Of a stretch of 64,000 nt of DNA, positions 36,439 through 47,647 are shown piece after piece (within the stretch, counting starts at the first letter, position 1; each line of letters opens with the position of its first letter). A program made the position numbers and the translations under genes. The notes below the pieces were generated by a model. The model did not search any database. It saw nothing but the letters and a program-made list of their open reading frames with translations, and was not told where the DNA came from. The DNA comes from Vicia villosa (taxonomy: Eukaryota > Streptophyta > Magnoliopsida > Fabales > Fabaceae), in assembly GCF_029867415.1 (NCBI RefSeq), contig NW_026705916.1, forward strand, positions 186,001 through 250,000. The letters run 5' to 3'.

Positions 36439-36594
36439 AGACCCCTGAATTCCTCCAAATTGAATTGTTTTCTCAACTCGCTTCTCGTTTCGCAAGTGAC
36501 ACACTGTTTGTACCTACAGAATAAAATGCAAAAACACATAAAACTTATTAAAAAGAAATCCCGTGGGTTGCCTCCCATGAAGCGCTTCGTTTAA

Positions 36595-36611
36595 CGTCGC
36601 ATGGCTCGACG
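36595..36611. other. CGTCG/CGACG hairpin shared with the array elements
   Basis: CGTCG (36595-36599) and CGACG (36607-36611), preceded by GAAGCGCTTC. The array internal regions carry a matching motif, for example at 25778-25793, which suggests common ancestry of E and the array family. Confidence 0.5.
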
Positions 36612-36818
36612 GTCCATTATCTTTTATTAGGGAGGGTACTTCCTCCTCCAAACCTGGTTGCTTGTCACCTCCGCAACCACGAACTCAGGAAGACGAAAAG
36701 CATGGACCACTTTTCTCTTCAAATCATTACCCACCTTCATCTCTTTACCTTGATTTTCCTCTTTCTTCTTCTTCTTGACCTTTTGAATGAACTTAGGAAT
36801 TATGACAGATGCATGCGA

Positions 36819-39239
36819 TCAGGTCACCTCAGAGACTATGCTTGAGACTTTTGGTAGGAGAGGTTTTGGACCTTTGCTCTCTCCTTCAGTTTTAATTGTG
36901 CGAACCGAAAGTTGATTATTTCCATCTACACTATGCTTATTGACTTCCAACACCTTCAATGTTACCTCTTCATCAAATGACTTTACCGTCAGTGTCCCTT
37001 TCTCGATATTAAAATTGCAGCGACTAGTAAGCAAAAATGGTCGACCGAGAAGGATAGGAGTTTCTTCATCTTCAGGAATGTCCATGATGTGGAAATCAAC
37101 TGGAAACATAAACTTACCGATCTCTACTAATACATCTTCAGCTATACCATATGACTGCTTAATGGTGTGATCAGCAAATTTCAATTTTGTCTCACTCTCG
37201 CTTATCTTTCCAATGTCAAGCTTTTTGAAAATAGACAATGGCATTAAACTTACACTAGAACCAGAATCAATTAGCACCTTCTTGAACGTTCTATCATTGA
37301 TAGTGCAAGGAATTGCCACTGCTCCAGGGTCTTTCTTCTTGGTTGGAATCCTCCTTTCTGGCGAGACTCTACCACACTTTTCGATTCTAACTTTCAGCTC
37401 ATCTCCCACTTGTTTCTTCTTAGAAATTACCTCTTTCATAAATTTCTTGTACAAAGGCATATTCTCAAGTGCTTCAAAGAAAGGTAAGTTAATCTCTAAC
37501 TTCTTGAACATTGCAGCAAACTTCTCAAAATCCTTCTCTTTGGAATCCTTCTTGGCCACTCTAGAGGGGAATGGTAATTTGACCACCGGTTTAGTTTCTT
37601 TCTTATTTTTCTCTTCCAGCGGCTTAACCGGTGATATCACTATTTCAGGCTCTTTCGGATTTTCTCTCACTTCTAGATCTACTTCGATGATATCATCATA
37701 CTCGGTTTCATTTTTTTCTTCTGGTTTTGATCTCCTCAGACTTCTTATTGAGATGACATTCACATTCTGATGCTCCCTTGGGTTTGTAACCGTTCCACTA
37801 GGTAAGGCACCTTGTGGTTGAGCATTGGCGAGTTTTTGTGCTATCTGACTCATCTGAACCTCAAGATTTTTGATGGATGCACCCGTGTTTCGAAAATTAC
37901 TCCTTGTTTCTTCTTGAAACTGAGAGCTTTGAGCTGCCATTTTTTCGATGGCAATCTCCCAATCTGCTTTTCTGGGGGCCTGTTGCTGAGGTTGTTGATA
38001 ATGTTGTTGAGGAGGTCTATACTGTTGCTGCGACTGCTGACCTTGATATGGAATAACCACTTGTTTAGGAGCATTCCCTGGTTGATCCTTCCATGAAAAA
38101 TTTGGATGATTTTTCCACCCCGGATTGTAGGTATTTGAGTAGGGGTTGTTTTGCTTCAAGAACTTTATTTCCTCCACTTGCTGAGCTGTAGCAACACACT
38201 GAACAGTAAAATGAGGTCCTCCACATATTTCACACCCCACCAGTTGACTTGCTTGAGCCGGTTGAACTTGTGCTACTGTTTGTTTTTCAAGACCCATCTG
38301 TTTCAATCTCCGCTCAACTTCCGCAGCTACCTGATCTTCTATTTTCACAACTTGCGTTGACAATTTCATATCCACTAATCCTTCAGGTTGGCTAACACTA
38401 CGGTCATATAACTCCAAGTGTTCATTGGCCGCAATAGCTTCTATGATTTTTTTAACACCAGTGGCTGTTGAAAAGTTGGATGAGCCACCAGCTGCTGTGT
38501 CAATCAATTGCTTAGTCTTCATTTTAAGACCATTCAGAAAATTCTGCATTTGTTCAGTGACATCCATGTTGTGAGTTGGGCATGCCACCAACAACCTCTT
38601 GAATCTCTTATAAGCATCTCCAAGTGATTCTCCTTCCTTCTGTTTAAAATTAACAATATCATACCTCTTACGGATATAAACAGCAGCGGGAAAATACTCA
38701 TTCAGAAAGGTTGACTCCATTTGTTGCCATGTGGTAATACTCCCAGCAGGTAATGAGTAGAACCACTCTTCAGCGTCATCCGCTAACGTGAATGGAAACA
38801 TAACCAACTTCTTGGCTTCTTCAGAGTGTCCTTCTATCTTCAGAGATGTTGTCATAGTAAGGAACCTTTGTAAATGCTTATTAGCATCTTCATTTATTCT
38901 TCCTGAAAATGGTTTCTTCTCCAGCTGTCGAATCGTTGCTGGGTGTAGCTGAAAGTGAGCAACATCGACCGGTTGATTTACAATTGTCATCCGGCCAGCT
39001 GGTGCATTTGCTCCTCCATAATCACCTAACAACCTTTCTACGGGTGCTGCCATCGTTTCAGCCTCCGAATCTGAATGCTCAAAATGAATAGAGAGAATTT
39101 CCTCGTTATCAGATTCTGAAGCTGTCAGAATGTCTTCTAATGCTTCCAGTCGTTCTTGCTTCGCTTTTCGAAGCCTAGCTCGCAATGATCGTTCTGGTTC
39201 TGCGTCAGAAATAAATTCTGCTGAGGCTTTACCTCGCAT
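36819..39239 (-). CDS. Gag-protease polyprotein of element E (Athila-like)
   Basis: 806 codons, open throughout. Order: acidic N-terminus (1-90); retrotransposon Gag core (about 150-250, with WFYSLPAGSI and YFPAAVY-type motifs); zinc knuckle CEICGGPHFTVQC (C-x2-C-x3-H-x4-C); Gln/Pro-rich linker; aspartic protease with DSG at residues 658-660 and ILLGRPF downstream. The Gag core packages RNA and the protease would process the polyprotein. TGA at 36819-36821 ends the frame; the same frame stays open for 63 more codons to TAA at 36627, so this stop may be a recent nonsense change. No polymerase follows. The start is the first ATG of the long frame. Confidence 0.85.
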   Translation of the reverse strand: MRGKASAEFISDAEPERSLRARLRKAKQERLEALEDILTASESDNEEILSIHFEHSDSEAETMAAPVERLLGDYGGANAPAGRMTIVNQPVDVAHFQLHPATIRQLEKKPFSGRINEDANKHLQRFLTMTTSLKIEGHSEEAKKLVMFPFTLADDAEEWFYSLPAGSITTWQQMESTFLNEYFPAAVYIRKRYDIVNFKQKEGESLGDAYKRFKRLLVACPTHNMDVTEQMQNFLNGLKMKTKQLIDTAAGGSSNFSTATGVKKIIEAIAANEHLELYDRSVSQPEGLVDMKLSTQVVKIEDQVAAEVERRLKQMGLEKQTVAQVQPAQASQLVGCEICGGPHFTVQCVATAQQVEEIKFLKQNNPYSNTYNPGWKNHPNFSWKDQPGNAPKQVVIPYQGQQSQQQYRPPQQHYQQPQQQAPRKADWEIAIEKMAAQSSQFQEETRSNFRNTGASIKNLEVQMSQIAQKLANAQPQGALPSGTVTNPREHQNVNVISIRSLRRSKPEEKNETEYDDIIEVDLEVRENPKEPEIVISPVKPLEEKNKKETKPVVKLPFPSRVAKKDSKEKDFEKFAAMFKKLEINLPFFEALENMPLYKKFMKEVISKKKQVGDELKVRIEKCGRVSPERRIPTKKKDPGAVAIPCTINDRTFKKVLIDSGSSVSLMPLSIFKKLDIGKISESETKLKFADHTIKQSYGIAEDVLVEIGKFMFPVDFHIMDIPEDEETPILLGRPFLLTSRCNFNIEKGTLTVKSFDEEVTLKVLEVNKHSVDGNNQLSVRTIKTEGESKGPKPLLPKVSSIVSEVT

Positions 39240-39359
39240 ACAAAGATTAGACGATTATAAGTAATAAGCAAATGAAATACCAGACAAATAAAAATAAAAA
39301 TTTTAGTTGCAGAGCAACAAAAATTCAATTGAACTATTTTTTAACTTATAATTTGGCAG

Positions 39360-39377
39360 TCCCCAGCAACGGCGCCA
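39360..39377 (-). other. Primer-binding site for tRNA-Asp (element E)
   Basis: Complement of the tRNA-Asp 3' end with one mismatch (CCCCAGCAACGGCGCCA on plus), 6 bp from the LTR at 39384. It sets the minus orientation. Confidence 0.85.
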
Positions 39378-39383
39378 AAAACT

Positions 39384-40723
39384 TGATCGGAAAAATAGCA
39401 AGTGTACTATTTTTACCGATGTAGTAATAATGGGATTAATCCCCAAGTATCGAACTCACGGACTGCGTAGGAAATATAAGTTATCGTAACGATTCAATTG
39501 AACAAAAGAACATGGGGGTTTTGTTGTTTGTTTGGAGATAGCGATAAATGATAACAAATTAATAGAAAGCGTAAAAATGACTTTAAAACAATATGAGAAA
39601 TTATGCTAGGCTCAAGTGTATGAATTGCCTTGCAACAACCTTTAATCCTTATTTACGAAATATCAGTGTACATGAACTATTACCGAATCTCAAGAGTTAT
39701 CTTCCCTAATTCCTTAGCGGAAAACCTTTTGATACTGTCTTGTATCCTAATTCCTTAGCAATTCAAGAAGTGATCAAGCGCAATATAATTTATCAAGATA
39801 ATTACGGTTACTACGGAGAATCCTCATTCCTAAGCAATAACAACCGTAATATTATTGTGCAAACAGCGATAAGGTGGTTTGTCCGACCTAACCCTTAACC
39901 GTAAATCAAAAATCTATTTGTCCGATAGATAAAGCAATAAGCACTTTGCACAATCAAATAAGTTCACACACATAACAATTTCATAACATAAAGGAAATTA
40001 GGTTCATTACAATAGCAATTCAGGGACACCCCCTAACACGTAAATAGTTTAGCTACTCATGGCAATTGTCAAGATAACAGATATTAAGGATGAAGACATT
40101 ACAATAAGATGAATAGGAATTGATCTTCAATTGCGGATGCTCTTGAAGATTTCTTCGCTTCAAACCCTAGTGCTTCCAGTCCTCTTTTCACGTTCTCCGA
40201 CCGTCAAAAAGTGATTTTCTCCTTTCCAAACAGTGACTAAATATCTCTCAGCAATTATTCTCCTCCGAAAAATCCATAATGCCCTTCCTTAAGTGACTGA
40301 TTCCAAGAGTTGAAAACAACACTTTTTCTGCGCGCACGTCTGACACGGCCGTGTCCCATGACACGGGTGGCCGTGTCACAACTCTGTCTTCTTGGTTTTC
40401 AAATTTTCAAGTTCTCCTCTTCAGCAAGTGTGACACGGCCGTGTCACATGACACGGGTGGCCGTGTCACAGCTCTGTCTCACCAAAAACCACTTTTTCTT
40501 GCCTCGAATCGTGCCCTGTATCTGCATAACTTAAAACACTACCAACACAAGATCAAAAGCAATGGAAAAACGACAGAAACTAGAAAAGATAACACACCAG
40601 ATTCAAATACAAAGATAAATAAAACTAATCAAGAACTAGACTAAAACGGCTTAAAATACCACCGAATGAAGTGCTTTTCCATTGATTCGAACATAGGAAC
40701 AAGGTGAAATTGGTGGCCGATCA
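39384..40723 (-). mobile_element. 5' LTR of element E
   Basis: 1340 bp, nearly identical to 33544-34883. Palindrome modules are at 40342-40377 and 40432-40467. On the right the GAGTC duplication (40724-40728) rejoins LTR D. Confidence 0.9.
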
Positions 40724-40728
40724 GAGTC

Positions 40729-43184
40729 CATGGTATGGACTGGCAAGGCTAGAGCGTTGGATGAGCTGGCAAGTGGATCTGAGGGTGATTAGAGTGAGGC
40801 ACATGACAAAAGCATAGACTTCAAAGCACCGGATCCAGGATTTTAAAACTGAAACTCGCGGGTCCCTCAGCCAATGGGAGAGAGCCACATATTCATCTTC
40901 TTCATCAGAACACTTTTTACAGCGGTCATTTGCAGGTGCTGTAAAAGACTTCAACATATTACACCTGTTAAAATAACGAATACAAGCAAAACACAAAATA
41001 AATTTGGCGCGAGGCTACCAATCAACTCGACTTGTTCATACGAGTTCACTGGTATCAATTAAAACTTGTAATTTTGCATGGATTGTAAAGCCCTAATTTT
41101 GGAAGCAAGAACCCTAAAATGGTGGTTCCTCGTACAGGTATCCAAACATCAATTAAACTTCCAGAAACGGTCAGTACATCAAGCTAAACTCAAATATGTG
41201 TCTACATCTTGTTAAACATGCGTGTATGATCAGATATGTGATGATTTATGTTTGAACAAACCGTGGCTTGTGTGGCTCGATTTGTGAGGCTATGATGCTT
41301 AAAATTTATTTGGACAAGTTCAATGAAGTTCAGAGATGATGTTTGAATACTTAGTTTGTATTGAAAATGACTTAAACTTAAAATTCGAATTTCAAGTTTC
41401 TTTGAATATTACAAGTTGTTACAAGAGTGGTATATGCATATGGTAGGCTATCAATTCGTGTTCTCCTTCTTACTGAAGTGTTCTAGCCATTATATAAGCA
41501 ATGAAGTGCTTCAAGACTAAGCTAAAAAGCATTAAGTGCTTTTGTTGAATTTTGGAATTTTTTAATATATTAAGCTTTGAATTCAAGCAACCATGGCTTG
41601 ATTTTTCCACACCTCTTGCTCTAGGCCTGCTGTACTTCTTTTGTTACAGAGCTTTGATTGATTCTTGGTGACTCATGCTTAAGAACAAAGCTACATATTA
41701 TCCTTCCATTTTCCTTTTTTAATTTAATCTTAAATGTGATAAAATTAAATCAAAAAAGAAACAAAAATGCTATGGGCTTTTTCTTGGTCGTGGGAGGCCC
41801 TTCACATTATGGGAAACATGTTTGAATCATGGAAATTAGGTCTCATTTGGAAGAAAAAACATTTTTGATCAATGTTGATTTCCTGCATTTTCCCAAAATT
41901 TAGCCAACTTCAACAAGGCATAAATCCCTCAATTTTTATCATATGAAGGAGTTCTTGTACTTTTTGGAAACCTCAAGATGTCCTCTAACCAATGTCTTTG
42001 GTCTCATATCAAAATGATTTTCCATGCTCCTTGTGTGTCCTTTTGAAAAAAGTGACTTTTTGTTGACTTTGAAAATGACCTGTAATGTCTTGGTTCATAT
42101 TTTTCAAATGGTGAATCAAATGACCATGGGACCAATTGCATTTGAAAGATAATTGAATTTCCTTCAAAATGAGCTTTGGTTTGAATTTTTTGGATGAAGG
42201 ATGAGAGAGTTATGACCAGTCAAAGTTCAGTTGACTTTTTAGGAGAAAACCCTAATTTTGAAACTTAGGGTTTTGTTGATTTTTGATCTTTCCTTGATGA
42301 ATTATGATCAACCAATGATCAAATGATGAATCTTTTGACAAAATATGGATGTTGACAAAAAATTTCATTTTTGACTGTCTGTTGAGTTTTTGGTCAAACG
42401 GGTCGTCTGTTGACTGTTTGAGCTGCTGACTGTGCGTCTGAGCGAGTTGAAGTTTGAAAATTTGTATGGTGGTACTTTGAGATATATGGAGGTCCATGAA
42501 ATCCATTTGAGGTCTCAAAAACTTGTTCTCCTGAAAAAAACAAGAAACCCTAGTCAGGGACTGTTTGTGTAGGAGACAGTTAAACGTACCTGATTTTTGT
42601 GCAGTGCTGAGTCTCTGCTAATCATGTGATATTCAGAAGACTTCTAGAACAAAAATCTTGGAATTTTGAAATGCAAAAGATTGATTTGATTGATGGTACA
42701 AAACACGGAGAATTGCACTGTCAGCGGGTTTGACTGTCAACTGGCTGTCCGGGTATTAATGTAGCAGTTAGAGTGAAAATTCAACAGTCAAAGTTAATTT
42801 TTTTTCTTTTTTTTTTTGTTTTTTTGTTGTGTTAATGGTGAAAATTTATTTACATGAGTTATTAGAAAGACACAGACATAATAAATAAATAAATAATATA
42901 TACTGTATGCGAGCAAAATTACCGATAATAACCCTGAAAAACATTTAATGCACAGAAAAATAAATATTTAACTGGCAGAAAACACACAAACTATTATCTT
43001 AATAATTAAACAACAGTACGACAGATAGTACGACATTTAAATATTACATACTACAATGAACAGTACGACGAGTGAACGGTACATTATTAAAAAATAAAAG
43101 ATACGACAAATTTTAAGAATGACGATTAATAACCCATGCTACGAATAATAACATATAAATTATTGGGAGTGTAAACAACCCAGG
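40729..43184 (-). mobile_element. Probable continuation of Ogre-like LTR D
   Basis: No coding frame is supported. Composition (GTTGACTTTTT words, GAAACCCTAAT motifs near 42240-42550, then AT-rich) resembles the U3 portion of the B LTR. A TATA-like TTATATAA lies near 41494. It is interrupted by the solo LTR at 43185. Boundaries are inferred from the two clean insertions on either side. Confidence 0.4.
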
Positions 43185-43290
43185 TGTAGCAACCTTCCCT
43201 AAAAATTAATGTTTTAGAGTCGCCACCTATTCTGAAGGGCGAATAGGAAACCCTACGCAGTATAGAGATCGGGGTAAGTTATTATAATCA

Positions 43291-43321
43291 GGTTGAGGGA
43301 AGGTGTTAGGCACCCTCAACC
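43291..43321 (-). other. Conserved LTR hairpin (solo LTR)
   Basis: GGTTGAGGG (43291-43299) and CCCTCAACC (43313-43321) form a perfect 9-bp stem; the loop AAGGTGTTAGGCA has one extra G relative to the others. Confidence 0.75.
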
Positions 43322-45099
43322 CTTTCCTATTGGCTTTGAGTCTAAGGTAAAGGTTTATGGCTAAAATTAATGTTAATAGCTAAGGAAATGAATAGGGCGA
43401 AAATTAAGATTTGAAAGTGAATTGAAATTGTGAGGGGGGAGACTCGCCTTGTTGCCAAGTGCCTACGTACCTCCTTATGGAGGATCAGAGTCAACGTAGT
43501 TCGGGCACAGGGTTGTATGCCTTTGAATTGAATTTGGTTTGAATGTATTTGAAAATGTTTTGAAGTTGTTTTGAAATGCGAAGTTCGAAGGTATTTTGAA
43601 TTACCTTATCGTAGTTGTGAACATCGTAGTGTTTGAAAGGATGTAAATCCGTAGTATCGTGGTTTAGTGTTTTAGATGTGGTTTTGGGTGTTTGAGCGTA
43701 CAACCCTGATTTGATATGGCACCGTTAGATGCGATGACCAATAGATTTGGTCAGTATAGCTAACGGATTAAGGGGCATTGCTGGTTACTCAGATCGATAG
43801 ATTGATCGTCGCGGACAGCAAATTAAATGTGTTTTGAATTGTATGTATTTTTTAAGAATTTCAATTGGATTAGTATAATTATATCTTGAGAATTAATTAA
43901 GTTTGTTGGATATTTGATCGGTGCAACATAGAGAGTCGACCGATTCGAAGACGGGATGAAATAGATTTTCACCCATCATTTAATTCATGAAAATGTTGAA
44001 GTTAATTTAATCCACTAGCAAGAATGATCATTTCTAATTTGTGTTCAAAAAAATGTTAAATTAATTAATTAAGAAAAAAAAAGAGTTTGATATTTCATGG
44101 TTTTCTAACTAAAATTAATTAATCTAAAATCCCTAAATAAGTTAACCCTTATTAAAATCCTAATGACACACCAAATGAAAATAAATAATAATAATAGTAA
44201 ACAAAACCTACCAAGATGCAAAGGGGTTGCGCCCCTGTTGGAATAACCAACGTCATGCTAAATAATTTACAGTATCAAAAGAAACACACACCTTGACTTT
44301 TCAATTTTAGTATAGAACCAATAGCATTGCGACACGTGGCAGGGAAATAATAATAATAAAAAAACACACACAATATGGAAACAGAGAGTGACCCATTCTA
44401 TATCATTCTACAACCTTCTCTTTCTCTCTCTCGGTTTAGCTTCTTCTACATAAAAGGAAAAAATAAAAAAATCGGTTCTCCTCTCTCTCATGCTCTTCAC
44501 CGTGAACCTTTCTTCTTTATTTTCAACACCAAACCAACACACAAAAATGAAGAATCAAACAGAAAAATCAAAACCAAAAATAAACTTAACGATTGGGAAC
44601 GGCGTACCCAGGGGGAATCGAAGTGCTTGCGTTAATGGCGGATCTGCGTGGAGAAAGGTTTTTCGATTGTTGATGCGATCTCTGTAATGATTTCGTCTCG
44701 TCGCTGTGATGGTTCGCAGGTGCGTGGAGGTGGTGGTCGGAAACGGCTAAGGACCGGCGTATTGCGGTGCGGTCGTGATGTTGGTGGAAGCTCGCGGCGG
44801 TGTACGGTTCGGAGAGAGCTTCTTCTCTTTTTTCTGTAAAAACAAAACACTAATTTGTACAGGCTGTAATTACAATGTTAGTAAAAGATTTAGTGAGTTG
44901 TTTGTTCTTGCAGAGATAATAGTTCATGAACATTGTAAAAAATTAGGAAAAGTTTTCAGTGTGTGCGAGAGAGGATTAGGATTCTCTCAATACTTTTTGG
45001 TGAGTGAATATGTACAGTGGTCAAAGAGACACGCCATGGAGAGTGTTATCAATTAGGATTATGTACCGTCCTCCCCCTGTGTAGAAAAAAAAAATCACC

Positions 45100-45107
45100 T
45101 ATTTATA
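45100..45107 (-). promoter_or_regulatory. TATA box of the solo LTR
   Basis: TATAAATA on the minus strand, about 460 bp into the LTR, followed by GGTGA. It is the probable core promoter and would still be able to drive transcription leftward. Confidence 0.55.
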
Positions 45108-45616
45108 TCAATGAATTAGGTTAGAAAATTAGGTTAAAAATCCTTAAGATGAAATAATATCCAAAAGCCCAACAATCATATAATTGATTTAATAAAAATA
45201 AAAAGATAATAATAATTGGTAATAGGAATTAATAATAATAACAATAATATTGAAATTAATACTAATAATCCTAATAAATTAACCAATAATCCCCCAATAA
45301 AACTAAACCCAATCTATAATTTATCCATACTTGGAAGATGAATTATGTAAAAAATGTAAGAATTGCTCCCAGACCCAAAAATGGAATAGATGGGCCAAAT
45401 GACTAGGTCCAAATACCCTATAGCTTCAACCCCCTTAATTCAGGATATTTTTATAAGAGAGTGAGTTTAACAATCGAAATGTTAGACCCCATGGCTCTTA
45501 ATTTTAATACCCCTGATGGATTAATAGACGTAGATTTGATCAGGCAAATTTTGGGGTATGACACCAGGTCCACATTTTTCAGGACTATGCAGACAGAAGA
45601 AGGACATGATTACCAC

Positions 45617-47104
45617 TGTTAGACGCTGGCCTAAGGATCTAGAGGGGGTGAATAGATCTCACAGAGTTTTTCGGAATTATTTCGAACTAATGCGAAAGCG
45701 GTTCTGAATCGACTTGCGTCTATTCCGGACCGTTATTGCAAGGGTCGTATATGTGCCAAAACCACAAGATAATTGAGATTAACGATGAAGTGATATGTTA
45801 TCGGATCAATACGTTTCACAGCTGAAAATCGATTAACTTCTAAATTGATAAACTTTGGTTTGCAATGCCGTAATAATGAAAGAAGCAAAAACACAAACAG
45901 TTGGTGATAATGATCAAATTGATGGTGATTCAATGTGTGATGAATTGTGATGTTTATGCAAGTCCTTAATTCACAATTTTAACACTCGAATCGTTGATCA
46001 ATTTGCAATTATAACCAAATATGAACAGAACGTAAATGAAAAGATAAAAGCGACAAGAACACGATATTTGTTTAGGCAGTTCGTCGATCGTCCTCGCTAC
46101 GACTACGTCTGCCCCCAATTCCAAATTGAAATTGGGAAATCTTTCATTAATGTTGAAAGCAGTTTATACAAAGAAGATAACAAAGCGATAAACAATAAAC
46201 CAAATTTGTCGATCCTTTGAATCTTCTTCCCCCTTAATCTTGAGCCAGATTAAGGTCTTCCAAGAGCTTCACTTTGATCCCTTTCTGCAGTGTCTTGAAT
46301 TGCTCGAACACTTGTTCTTCAATCTTCACACTCAGCTGGATCCTTGATGAAGCTTCTTGATAAAAACCCCCAAAATTCACCTATCTTGGAGGACAAAACC
46401 CTCAGATTTTATTCACCAAAAACCCCACAAATCTTCACCCACTAGGAATCTTCAATTCCGTTCCATGGACGTTATCGAACTCGATCACTAACCCTCAACA
46501 CAAGAATGATTATGTGTAATTGTGTTGGAGATGATGAAGAATGAAGATGAGAAGTCTTTGTGTATCTTTCAATTGTTGGTGTTAAGAAGCAATAATGAAC
46601 CTTTGACAATATATATGAGAGCTGATCAATTGGAGCAAAGCAAATCAGCAATTTTGGCACTTTTGATCAAATAGGTCGACCTCTTGTAGAGCTTAGGTCG
46701 ACCTAACAGAGCTGAATTAACTTTGTATGAAATTCTTTCCAGTTAGGTCGACCTGTTGAAGACTTAGGTCGACCAAAATCCTGTTGAAATACGTTTTGGA
46801 GATTTTTCTTCAGTTTAGGTCGACCTAGTTGTTGTGTGGGTCGACCTAACAGTAGGCTGTGTAAATTTCTCCAATTTAGGTCGACCTGGGTTGTGAGTAG
46901 GTCGACCTGTCTGTTGTTTTTCTGATTCCTTCTTGTTTTTCTTGTATTGAGTCGACCTAGATACAGAGCAGGTCGACCTGCTTTGTCTTGAGTGGCCAAT
47001 AATTGCTTTTCCTTGAGTTCTTCTGCTTGTGCCTTGTTGCTTGTTTGCTTGTGGAGTTTGCCATGTATCAAAAACACCTTTGTGAGTGTGGTCTTGTATT
47101 CACA
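45617..47104 (-). mobile_element. 3' LTR of non-autonomous element F
   Basis: The minus strand starts TGTGAATACAAGACC at 47104, right after a polypurine tract, and ends CCAGCGTCTAACA at 45617. It contains five pairs of GGTCGACC palindromes (46674-46978) and a TATATATG-like stretch near 46607. The partner LTR is not recognised, so length and ends rest on the TG/CA ends and the polypurine tract. Confidence 0.6.
46674..46978. repeat. Phased GGTCGACC palindrome pairs, F LTR
   Basis: Starts: 46674/46696, 46746/46767, 46818/46839, 46879/46900, 46950/46971. Within-pair spacing is 22, 21, 21, 21, 21; pair-to-pair spacing is 72, 72, 61, 71. Only the 46950 copy departs from the 8-mer (first base A). 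Confidence 0.9.
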
Positions 47105-47131
47105 TACTCCCCCTTTTTGATGATGGCAAAC
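47105..47131 (-). other. Copia-like polypurine tract of element F
   Basis: The minus strand reads GCCATCATCAAAAAGGGGGA next to the LTR start, the form common in plant Copia elements of the SIRE/Tork type (from memory). A second similar tract, TTGTCAAAGGGGGAGATA, lies near 47228-47247. Confidence 0.6.
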
Positions 47132-47647
47132 AGGTAGTAAAAGCTTCGGCAACAAGTAGTGATGGCTCCCCCGGACTTGTATGCGTAAGCTAAAGCTCCT
47201 TCATACCGAGTTCCCCCGTACTCTCAGCACCTATCTCCCCCTTTGACAACATCAAAAGAAATACAACAACGGGACAGTAGAGGCGAGGAACAAGATAAAA
47301 TAGATATAACGCTAGCATGTATAGTATAATAGGTAAATATAGGTAGAGATAGCATAAGAACCAAACATATTTAAAGGTACATTTTAACAGACATAATCCA
47401 AGAGATTAAAAAAAAGTACGACAACATATAGCAATTGAACATAATGATAATGAAATGAAATGCAATGACATGATGGTATGATGGAGAATGCATCCTAACG
47501 CCTACCCCTTCTTACCCTTCCTCTTTGAAATGTATGAGGACGATCTTCTTCAACTTGTTCCAACAGATCAAGCACAGAAAGATTGAGAGTATTGAAGCTT
47601 TGACTTAGATTGGCATGACGGTTCAATGCCGTTTCCTCATATTGATT
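47132..47647 (-). other. Non-coding 3' region of element F
   Basis: About 500 bp between the polypurine tract and the ORF. Apart from the second polypurine-like tract near 47228-47247 I see nothing recognisable. Confidence 0.5.

Larger units (their letters stand above)
34884..36626 (-). other. Non-coding 3' region of element E
   Basis: 1.7 kb without a supported gene. It contains the polypurine tract next to the LTR, a GGGTTGTAACGGGG motif at 35218-35231, pyrimidine-rich tracts, two more palindrome modules (36310-36345 and 36403-36438), and a CGTCG/CGACG hairpin at 36595-36611. This is where RT and integrase would lie in a full Athila element; no RT motif is visible in any frame. Confidence 0.75.
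33544..40723 (-). mobile_element. Complete Athila-like Gag-Pro-only element E
   Basis: Two 1340-bp LTRs (33544-34883 and 39384-40723) with ends TGATCGG...CCGATCA, a tRNA-Asp primer site (39360-39377), a polypurine tract (34884-34896, minus), and a 5-bp target duplication GAGTC (33539-33543 and 40724-40728). The internal 4.5 kb codes Gag and protease only; RT, RNase H and integrase are absent. The LTRs differ at about nine sites by eye (over 99% identity), so the insertion is young. It must use polymerase from another element. Confidence 0.92.
43185..45563 (-). mobile_element. Solo LTR of an Ogre-like family
   Basis: 2379 bp with minus-strand ends TGTCATACCCCAAAATTTGC (45563) and GGTTGCTACA (43185), flanked by a perfect 5-bp duplication CCAGG (43180-43184 and 45564-45568). 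No internal region is present, so the element was lost by LTR-LTR recombination. It contains the PBS-like 10-mer (43216-43225), the conserved hairpin (43291-43321), and a TATA box (45100-45107). Open frames at 44375-45056 are not supported. Confidence 0.9.

Noticed and set aside
44375..45056. Cluster of open frames in a GC-richer patch, a possible host gene fragment
   Set aside because: Falls entirely within the solo LTR bounded by the CCAGG duplication; frames are short, overlapping and on both strands.
46674..46978. Regularly spaced repeats that could suggest a CRISPR array
   Set aside because: The repeats are 8-bp palindromes with 13-bp gaps in a plant retrotransposon, with no cas genes and not prokaryotic.
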